Shown here in pieces: positions 56,604-64,000 of a stretch of 64,000 nt of DNA. Position 1 is the stretch's first letter, and each line of letters opens with the position of its first letter. The position numbers were made by a program, and so were the translations under genes. The notes below the pieces were generated by a model, which was not told the origin of the DNA, did not search any database, and saw only the letters and a list, made by a program, of their open reading frames with translations. The DNA comes from Azorinus chamasolen (taxonomy: Eukaryota; Mollusca; Bivalvia; Cardiida; Solecurtidae): contig OY755244.1 in assembly GCA_963576725.1 (NCBI GenBank), positions 81,166,621 through 81,230,620 on the forward strand, read 5' to 3'.

Positions 56604-58202
56604 AGCATAAAATCCCCGTTCATAACAATACAAAAACAAGTCTGCAATTAAAGGAGCACAGTTGGTTCCCATGGGAATACCAATGACCTGGCGATATACA
56701 GAATTACCAAAACGAACAAATATATTGTCAAACAGAAACATAATTGCGTCACAAAGATCTAAACATGTCCACGAGGTATATTTATTTGTAATGTCATTGG
56801 TAAAGAACGCATGTCTAGAATTACAGGCAATAAATGATACTTTTTTCTCTAGCAAATGTTTTATTTATAAGATTTGTAAGTTTGATCTTTATTAGATCGT
56901 GTGGTAATGTGGTATAAACTGTAGAAAAATCATATGCGCATGTAGTGTTAGCTTGGTGTTGCCTGATGTTTAATTTAGTTAAAACCTCATTGGAGTTTTT
57001 AATAGACCAAAAAAGGTTAATTCCTGAATTCTCATAAGCTTTATCACAGTAACGCTTGACATGTTCTTTGACCGCTGTTAGACACGATGTAATTAGTTTG
57101 GATAGTGTGGTTGTCGTGCATGAGAACGAGTTTGCTATGAAGCGTGATTTATATGGCGTTTTATGGAGTTTAGGTATCCAATACATTGTCGGAAGTTTAT
57201 GATGTGTGATTAATATATCAGCATTGAACTGTTTACATTTATTAACATGTTCAGATATTATGTCGTTTTCAGATTTAGAGACCACAATATATGACTTTGT
57301 CTTAGTGAGTTCTTGTTCCAAAACATCCAAATAATAAAGTCGTCAAACGATAATTACATTGTTTGACGATTTATCAGCTGGAACAAACACGTATTTAGAG
57401 TGAAATTCTTGTATACTATTTTTTAAGAAGCGAACTGAAGTCCTAGGTTTAGGTGGAAGAAGGTGAATGTTAGATTTGTAAAACGCGATACGTGTATCCA
57501 TTATATTTGAAATTTGTTTTATCCATTTTGTAAGGGCATTGTTGTCTGCATGTTCTCGGCGACACCATTTTACACTGAAGTCTAACAAAGATTCTATAAT
57601 TTTGCTACGGCAGATTTCGAAATATATCAAAGAAGGTATTCTGTACTTAGGTCCCTTAGTTAATAAAGTACTGAGACGCTTGTCTTCGATAATATCAAAA
57701 TTGCCTGTAATAACATGACCAGCCTCGGCGTAACAAAACTTAGAGGAATTATAATTTCAACTGACAGGAATATTATTTTCAATATTAAGGTCCGATACAA
57801 TTTTATTATAACTAAAAATAGTATTCCTAATAGGTATTTTGTACTTATAGCAGATAATCGGAGATTCTAAATTTTTGAAATAGGCCGGGATCGTCTTAAT
57901 TACGTTTTTATCGCGTAATATTGATTGTAGATCGATAAAATCTATACCTTTATTAACAAAAGGAATTTTCAAAAAATATATTTTATGGTCAGACATTGAA
58001 TCAACGTGTGGTCGAAGAACATGCCGAGTGTAGTTCTGAATGAAAGAAGCTGTGTTATACAAAGAATCTGTTCGTGAGATCACTTGGCCGCTTCTATGTC
58101 AATGTCTCTTATGGAAGAAATAGACAAAGAACATAAACGAGAGAGCATAGTATGTTTACCAGATTGTAGACGTATATAGTGTAAATCTGAAACAGACGTT
58201 TT
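56604..58202 (-). pseudogene. Penelope-like RT, N-terminal through palm, with in-frame TGA codons
   Basis: From 58077 to 56821 one frame is closed only by TGA: at 57757-57759 (ENNIPVS-TGA-NYNSSKFCY, first Cys of the CxC motif of this clade) and at 57343-57345 (SSNNVIIV-TGA-RLYYLDV, a conserved Cys). Motifs include RREHADNNALTKW, RLLPPKP-type PPKPRTSVRFLKNSIQEFHS, LPTMYWIPKLHKTPYKSRFI, YDFSTVYTTLPHDLI, and after a frameshift in the A-run near 56855, YRQVIGIPMGTNCAPLIADL. Another frameshift is at about 58080. The second Cys of CxC is Tyr here. Selenocysteine reading is the inferred explanation for the TGA codons. Confidence 0.8.
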
Positions 58203-58490
58203 AAATTCTGAAGGGAGGTGATCTCCCGAGAGCAAAAATTGCAACACAAAAAGAGAAAATTGCAGACTCGGTTTTATTGAGTCTGTTCAGTAATTGAAAG
58301 TGCAACACTGCTCACGCCCCCTAGCACCGGCTTAACCGGTATTCAATTTTCAGAACAAGAAGTACTGAAATTCATAATCTCGAAGGATCAGAAGGTATAA
58401 CAACACTGAGAATGAAGTACGGGGCGACGTTTTACGGCCGCCGCACAAGCACTGCTGTTGTGAAGATTATAAATTCTGAAGGGAGGTGAT
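58203..58490. mobile_element. 288-bp non-autonomous insertion S2 upstream of the RT
   Basis: Second copy of S1, bounded by AAATTCTGAAGGGAGGTGAT at 58203-58222 and 58471-58490. It lacks a short CATGAACAG stretch and ACTTAACACC present in S1. Both copies have the same orientation. Confidence 0.7.
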
Positions 58491-59045
58491 CCCCCGAGAG
58501 CTTTGCGTTTGATATTGCCGTTTTTACGTAAACCATGTGATCTGAATTTTCGTTTTCTAATTGAGCAAATGGAAAATATATCAATGTTAGGGTCTTTAGA
58601 AATATTTCCGGTTTGATGTATGTTATCATTTAGGCCTAAAAGAAAAGGTGTCTGTAATTTTTGATCCATTTGAGTTCTGCCATAAATCTAGCTAGCTTTA
58701 GATTTGATGCTGTTTGTAGAATTATTATCATAAACAAGATGTTCAACGGGCTGGACTGTAATATCTTTAAATGAATGACCCGATTTACGAAAATGCTGGT
58801 ATAGATTTTTTTTTATTTTATTTTTACGGCATTGATATGTATACTCACGAAATCTAGTTTTTAATGAGCGTCCAGTTTGTCCTACACATTGTATTTCACA
58901 AAGTGGTGCATTTCATGTTAAAACGTAAATCACATGAGAAGTTTTACAGTTAATATTTGATGTAAATTTGGTGGTAAATTAATTGTAGATTTAATGGTAG
59001 AATTACAAGATAGATGCTTGCAGCACATACACCTCTTAACATTGT
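58491..59045 (-). pseudogene. Penelope-like GIY-YIG endonuclease domain and linker
   Basis: The minus strand reads KRCMCCKHLSC (zinc-type cysteines), then in a second frame NCKTSHVIYVLT-TGA-NAPLC followed by QCVGQTGRSLKTRFREYTYQ and NLYQHFRKSGHSFKDITV, the GIY-YIG core with its catalytic Arg. The TGA (58913-58915) stands where relatives have Cys after VIY-L-T. Further on are LQTPFLLGLNDNIHQTGNIS and SIRKRKFRSHGLRKNGNIKR. Frameshifts are near 58945 and near 58690, where a TAG also lies. The endonuclease would nick DNA to prime reverse transcription. This copy is damaged. Confidence 0.75.
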
Positions 59046-59055
59046 ACTTATCAGA

Positions 59056-59340
59056 ACAGAACAGAACAATCATTTTATTCAGTCACAGATTACAAAACGT
59101 ACATTTTGTAATAACATGTGAAGCAAAACATAATCAAATGATTTTTAAGGCAGTGGGACATTAGACTCGTTAGTAAGAGATTCCGATATTAAAAAGTTAG
59201 ATGTTATTCAGCAATTTTTCAGCAATGGAGGGGAAGGTGGTAATTTACTGTAATGCTAAACTAGATTATCTTACCACAATATCACAATAAATAACAATAA
59301 TAGTCTAAATAAGTACACCAATGCTGCTTATCGACTATGC
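59056..59340 (-). repeat. LINE 3' end with GAACA tail
   Basis: ACAGAACAGAACAATCATTTTATT resembles the tail and start of the 3' UTR at 41440-41470. Only non-coding LINE 3' end appears to be present. It abuts the 5' end of the Naiad copy. Confidence 0.5.
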
Positions 59341-59411
59341 AAGTCAGTTTCTTTTTAAAAGAAAAGAACAGGAAACTGGACCGCCCGTAGCCATGTCCGT
59401 CTGTTCCCTTT

Positions 59412-59453
<42 letters not shown>

Positions 59454-60780
59454 CAAATATTTAGCCATGACCCACTATCGTGGGAATTTAAGCTGTCCGC
59501 AAGGGGCAGCACGTGCCAGTAGTAAATAATGAAGTTGACAGACTGAAAGTACAGTATAGCCCACCACAACCGGTCACTCACATAACGACTTGTAGCTACC
59601 TCAAAAACTTAACCAGTCCAAATCGGGAAGAGAGTCAAGCGAGACATACCATTGGGAATGTTCCACTTTACTAGGATCCCACTCCAGGCGACGAATTGCG
59701 CCAGGTATACTCGGTCAGTAATTTCCGTTCCGGAATGGGTAGGCTCCGCTGTACTTCATTCAGTAAATACCAAACATAACACGTGATCTCAGTTAAAGAA
59801 AAAAAAGTGTAACACATGACAACAGTATACTTGTAAGGTTTTAACGGCAGTAGGTAAGTACGAAATTTAAAACAAAACAAAACACAGAAACAAACTTGTT
59901 TTCAGTAGTAAATACCAGTACAATTTATATTGTTTAAAAATCTGTCGATGTAATTCTATTGGGAGCTATCCAGTGTTACGTGAAAAAGTCACATAGCAGT
60001 GTTGCGAGCAGCAGGCCCTGTCCGCCATGCAGTCCTTTCTGCTTGCCAGTCACGGTGTGTCGGTCGCAACACTGTATGTCAAAAACAATAATAGCAATAA
60101 CAGAAATAGGAATAACAGCAATAACAGTGACAGAACGGTGATATCAACAAAGCAGAGAATGAAATCATCAAAATGATATTATATTCCAGATCCATGCAGG
60201 CAATGTGAACTGCATGTAAAATTGATTTACATTGTTTATTTCCAAAAGAGGGACATAGGCAAGCAGTGTATACCCGGATCAGATAGCTTTGGTAGTTCAT
60301 CTGGTCTGGCCATGCAATGTTGCTGACCCGCACGTGTATCCTTGTTTACTAGAAAGTTAGGTCTATATTTATTGAAAATAAATAAGTAAATGTTTCTTCT
60401 TAAAGCAAGGAACCGCAAAAGCTATCAGAGCACAAACAGAAACAAATACATTGATGATGAGTAGTTGACGTTTACATTTAGCTTAAGCATAGTTAATAGT
60501 TCTTTGAAATAATTTCATTATACATTTCATAAAAGCTGAATGGTTGGATTCACTCTACGTCTTCCGTGCAAAATCCGTTTATTTTGAATCATATTAACTA
60601 GAGTATTATGTTGAATTGATTTATTTAACGGAGAAAGTACCACTTTTGGGCCATTGTGAAAACAGTTATTAATAGAAACAGACGGTAGATGAAACGATTT
60701 TGCAGAATAAAGGTTTAGTGGCTTTAAACACAATGAAGGTTGAACTATTTTGTGGAATTTGCACAGTATTTCAGACATAT
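59341..60780. other. No gene recognised
   Basis: A GA microsatellite lies at 59418-59449. A hairpin MITE remnant lies at about 60262-60325 (GTGTATACCCGGATCAGATAGC). The remaining DNA, including the small ORFs at 59671-59880, 60079-60333 and 60527-60778, shows no motif. Confidence 0.45.
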
Positions 60781-60961
60781 CACGACGTCCAGCTAATTAC
60801 AGGTGGAGGAAGACCCCAAAGGTTCTTCTGTGCACGGAATAAATTGCGTTGTTTCGTGCACAGAGGATCACCCAGGTAGAACCACTGCCCTACCGCAAGC
60901 AAGCTTTCACATGAAGCGATTGTCAGTTGAAGACCATAACCACTCGGCCACGGAGGACCTA
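60781..60961 (-). mobile_element. tRNA-derived SINE
   Basis: On the minus strand it starts GTCCTCCGTGGCCGAGTGG, with an A box TGGCCGAGTGG (60940-60950) typical of a Ser-type tRNA head. About 55 bp on is a weakened B box AGTGGTTCTACC (60875-60886). A non-tRNA body follows (CCTTTGGGGTCTTCCTCCACC). It is not a functional tRNA because the anticodon and acceptor stems do not close. Confidence 0.7.
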
Positions 60962-61215
60962 CTATAGACTGAGTGTCAAATAAACAGCTCGGTAGTCTGG
61001 GCGTAAAATAGCTCAGTAGTCTGAGTGTCAAATAGCCCTGTAGACTGAGTGTCAAATAGCCCATAGACTGAATGTCAAATGGCTCTGTAGATTGAGTGTC
61101 AAATAGCTCTGTAGACTGAGTGTCATATAATTCGGTAGATTGAGTGTCAAATAAATAGCTTGGTAGACTGTGTGTCAACTAGCTCTGTAGACCGAGTGTC
61201 AAATAGCCCGTTAGA
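60962..61215. repeat. 24-bp minisatellite, about 10 copies
   Basis: Unit GACTGAGTGTCAAATAGCTC plus GGTA with variants. The minus-strand frame 60780-61178 reads through it as DTQSTEL repeats and is an artefact. Confidence 0.85.
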
Positions 61216-61437
61216 CTGGGATAGAAACAGCTCGGACCGTTTCATCTGGATCCAACTTGTTTGCAGTCAGATCGCGCTTGGCACGAGAGTAGTTAATTCT
61301 GGTAATTGTTAACACTAGTTTAATTTTGTTTTCACGAACTGCAAAGATTGTTTGAATGCTAAAATTTCAAAGAAGAATGGTCCATCAATGTGTAACGATG
61401 CAGATCATTGAATTTGCTAGAGGATTTTGAATGACAA

Positions 61438-61860
61438 ACAATGCAGAGCCTGATGAGAAGGCTCCTCAAAGGAGCGGCTCCTCTAAGGAGCCCTCTGAAG
61501 TGGCTCTACGTGGTGGATGTGGCTCTACGTGGTGGATGTGGCTCTACGTGGTGGATGTGGCTCTACGTGGTGGATGTGGCTCTACGTGGTGGATGTGGCT
61601 CTACGTTGTGGATGTGACTCTACGTGGTGGATGTGGCTCTACGTGGTGGATGTGGCTCTACGTGGTGGATGTGGCTCTACGTGGTGGATGTGGCTCTACG
61701 TGGTGGATGTGGCTCTACGTGGTGGATGTGGCTCTACGTTGTGGATGTGGCTCTACGTGGTGGATGTGGCTCTACGTTGTGGATGTGGCTCTACGTGGTG
61801 GATGTGGCTCTACGTGGTGGATGTGGCTCTACGTTGCTTGCACTGCATTGGTAGTCCATA
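61438..61860 (+). repeat. 19-bp minisatellite nested in a hairpin MITE
   Basis: About 18 copies of GGCTCTACGTGGTGGATGT. The left border is a hairpin arm (ACAAACAATGCAGAGCCTGA) and the right border is TGCTTGCACTGCATTGG, so the array sits in a MITE's loop. The 19-bp unit is open in all three plus-strand frames, which explains three overlapping ORFs of 149, 125 and 76 codons. None is a gene. Confidence 0.85.
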
Positions 61861-61893
61861 TGAAAGCGTACATTTTCTAGAGGATATTGAATA

Positions 61894-61947
61894 ACAAACA
61901 GTGCAGACCATGAAATGAGTCCTCTGATATGGGTTGACACTGTTTAC
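61894..61947. repeat. Hairpin MITE remnant
   Basis: ACAAACAGTGCAGACCATGA pairs with the downstream GGGTTGACACTGTTTAC around a short loop. The loop side (GAGTCCTCTGATAT) is shortened. Confidence 0.55.
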
Positions 61948-62087
61948 AAATGACAGCACACGTCTTTCTACTCACAAAGGTTCAACTTAGAGACCTTTTC
62001 TACAAGTATGGTGAGCCAGTCGAGCAAGTTATTCTGAAATTTCCTTTAAGAACTATCATAATTTGTTAATCACATCTGTTACCATCA

Positions 62088-62458
62088 ACAGTATAGATCC
62101 AGATCAGATGGCTACTGCAGAAGAATTCTGACCAGGGTCAACAGTATAGATCCAGATCAGATGGCTACTGCAGAAGAATTCTGACCAGGGTCAACAGTAT
62201 AGATCCAGATCAGATGGCTACTGCAGAGTATTCTGACCAGGGTCAACAGTATAGATCCAGATTAGATGGCTACTGCAGAAGTATTCTGACCAGGGTCAAC
62301 AGTATAGATCCAGATTAGATGGTTACTGCAGAAGTATTCTGACCAGGGTCAACAGTATAGATCCAGATTAGATGGTTACTGCAGAAGTATTCTGACCAGG
62401 GTCAACAGTATAGATCCAGATTAGATGGTTACTGTAGAAGTATTCTGACCAGGGTCAA
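62088..62458 (+). repeat. 53-bp minisatellite made of both hairpin arms, seven copies
   Basis: The unit is CAACAGTATAGATCCAGATC, AGATGGCTACTGCAGAAG, AATTCTGACCAGGGT. It contains the left arm and the right arm of a hairpin MITE, joined head to tail. Later copies share the T variant GATTAGATGG. Confidence 0.9.
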
Positions 62459-62682
62459 CTATTTCGAACAGTAGCGAAACTAAAACGCAATCGAATAAAT
62501 GCAAATGCAGCGGCGAATAACATACACATGGACGTTTTGTCTTTAACATGTATTAGATCGGTTTACTTATGGTATATACTTTTTTTTCCAACATATGACT
62601 TAATACTGTTGGCATTTTTTAAAAATGTTTTGGAAGTAGAGACTTCAACCCATTATGTAGTCATGTATAAATAAAGACACCA

Positions 62683-63815
62683 TGAACATTAATGTTATTA
62701 GCTAAATTTTGTAATGGCATGTGAACACAGACTGTGAACACAGACTATTTTGGTATTGGTAGAAACTGCAGAATGAGGTCTATATAGTATAATTATTAAA
62801 CAGAGCAGACCCAGCCCAGACCCAGCTCAGACGGTATAGTCAGACCCAGCTCAGACGGTATAGTCAGACCCAGCTCAGACGGTATAGTCAGACCCAACCC
62901 AGCTCAGACGGTATAGTCAGACCCAGCTCAGACGGTATAGTCAGACCCAGACGGTATAGTCAGACCCAGCTCAGACGGTATAGTCAGACCCAGCTCAGAC
63001 GGTATAGTCAGACCCAGCTCAGACGGTATAGTATCATTATTAAACAGAGCAGACCCAGCTCAGACGGTATAGTCCTACCCAGCTCAGACGGTATAGTATC
63101 ATTATTAAACAGAGCAGACCCAGCTCAGACGGTATAGTATCATTATTAAACAGAGCAGACCCAGCTCAGACGGTATAGTCCGACCCGGCTCAGACGGTAT
63201 AGTATCATTATTAAACAGAGCAGACCCAGCTCAGACGGTATAATATCATTATTAAACAGAGCAGACCCAGCTCAGACGGTATAGTATCATTATTAAACGG
63301 AGCAGACCCAGCTCAGACGGTATAATATCATTATTAAACAGAGCAGACCCAGCTCAGACGGTATAATATCATTATTAAACAGAGCAGACCCAGCTCAGAC
63401 GGTATAGTGTCATTATTAAACAGAGCAGACCCAGAGCAGACGGTATAGTGTCATTATTAAACAGAGCAGACCCAGCTCAGACGGTATAGTATCATTATTA
63501 AACGGAACAGACCCAGCTCAGACGGTATAGTGTCATTATTAAACGGAGCAGACCCAGAGCAGACGGTATAGTGTCATTATTAAACAGAGCAGACCCAGCG
63601 CAGACGGTATAGTGTCATTATTAAACAGAGCAGACCCAGAGCAGACGGTATAGTATCATTATTAAACAGAGCAGACCCAGCGCAGACGGTATAGTGTCAT
63701 TATTAAACAGAGCAGACCCAGAGCAGACGGTATAGTCAGATCCAGCTCAGACGGTATAGTCAGATCCAGCTCAGACGGTATAGTCAGATCCAGCTCAAAC
63801 GGTATAGTCAGATCG
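62683..63815 (+). repeat. 41/24-bp minisatellite grown from a MITE left arm
   Basis: The left flank (62683-62800) is the MITE left body (ATGAACATTAATG, GGTAGAAACTGCAGAATGAG). From 62800 the arm AAACAGAGCAGACCCAGCTC plus AGACGGTATAGT repeats either as a 24-bp unit or with 17 extra bases (ATCATTATTAAACAGAG) as a 41-bp unit. About 30 units alternate in blocks to 63815. Confidence 0.9.
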
Positions 63816-64000
63816 GGTCTACATCAGGTAAAGGCTAAACCACACATACATGATATTAGCAGCCAAGGTTTAAGCTCGCAGCTCCTTCAAGTCCAATTAA
63901 CTCAGCAAGTTTCCCAAGATATATTGTTCTGACAACGTTCATTATCTTACGAGTGAGAACAAATTATTCAAATCTGACACTTTCGCATCATTGTTGTTTA

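Larger units (their letters stand above)
54908..59045 (-). mobile_element. Naiad-type Penelope-like retroelement (copy 1), near full-length coding
   Basis: Read on the minus strand, the order is zinc-binding cysteines, GIY-YIG endonuclease, linker, RT, stop, SECIS-like hairpin, 3' UTR. An N-terminal GIY-YIG domain is the permuted order known for Naiad and Chlamys Penelope-like elements; canonical ones carry it at the C-terminus. Two 270-295 bp insertions and several frameshifts break the coding region. The left neighbour is an inverted 3' UTR fragment, a layout common in this class. Confidence 0.8.

Noticed and set aside
60860..60961. Functional tRNA-Ser gene
   Set aside because: A box is good but the B box is altered, stems do not close, and a SINE body follows directly.
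61431..61894. Trp/Cys/Gly-rich repeat proteins in three frames
   Set aside because: The 19-bp unit is stop-free in all forward frames; simultaneous opening of three frames indicates an artefact.

Overview
This is invertebrate nuclear DNA, AT-rich and almost free of host genes, and it is packed with mobile elements and their decay products. The mix points to a mollusc, probably a bivalve: APE-type LINEs (one with a 2A-like N-terminus), a permuted GIY-YIG/RT Penelope-like element of the Naiad type whose cysteine positions carry TGA codons, DIRS-type fragments, a tRNA-derived SINE, long microsatellites and MITE-derived satellites. Species assignment is inference. I found no convincing spliced host gene. 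All alignments were made by eye.

Layout. 1-7.3 kb: an unidentified degenerate ORF, then non-coding DNA with a 14-bp box recurring at about 180-bp steps. 7.3-8.1 kb: tetranucleotide microsatellites, one split by a pogo-like palindromic MITE. 8.2-17.2 kb: a foldback-like structure with 2.4-kb near-identical inverted arms and a matching 7-8 bp target duplication. 17.4-18.7 kb: an RT fragment and a 390-bp tandem repeat. 18.7-26.9 kb: an older, larger inverted repeat whose arms carry mirrored pseudogene pieces. 27-31.5 kb: repeats, a 47-bp minisatellite and a 363-bp duplication. 31.6-38.6 kb: a dead DIRS-like element interrupted by a complete LINE with an intact 1135-codon ORF and a 10-bp target duplication. 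39.7-40.7 kb: a truncated Naiad copy. 41.4-46.0 kb: a second LINE (ORF1 end plus ORF2) with few lesions. 46.3-50.1 kb: a third inverted repeat around a virus-like packaging ATPase. 50.2-52.2 kb: LINE 3' end and a second 47-bp array. 52.4-54.1 kb: hairpin MITEs. 54.5-59.1 kb: the longest Naiad copy. 59-64 kb: LINE end, SINE, and minisatellites.

Two things connect the window. First, a family of about 190-250 bp elements flanked by TTAA, with CCCTTC-type terminal inverted repeats and a central 60-80 bp hairpin (arms like AGTGTAGACCCTGATCAGAC), recurs many times. Arms of this hairpin appear to have seeded four different tandem arrays (47, 53, 41/24 and 19 bp). Second, the Naiad copy at 55-59 kb has three in-frame TGA codons, each where relatives have a conserved cysteine, and a SECIS-like hairpin starting at its stop codon. 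The second copy at 40.2 kb has the same hairpin with paired base changes, which supports a selenoprotein-coding retroelement.
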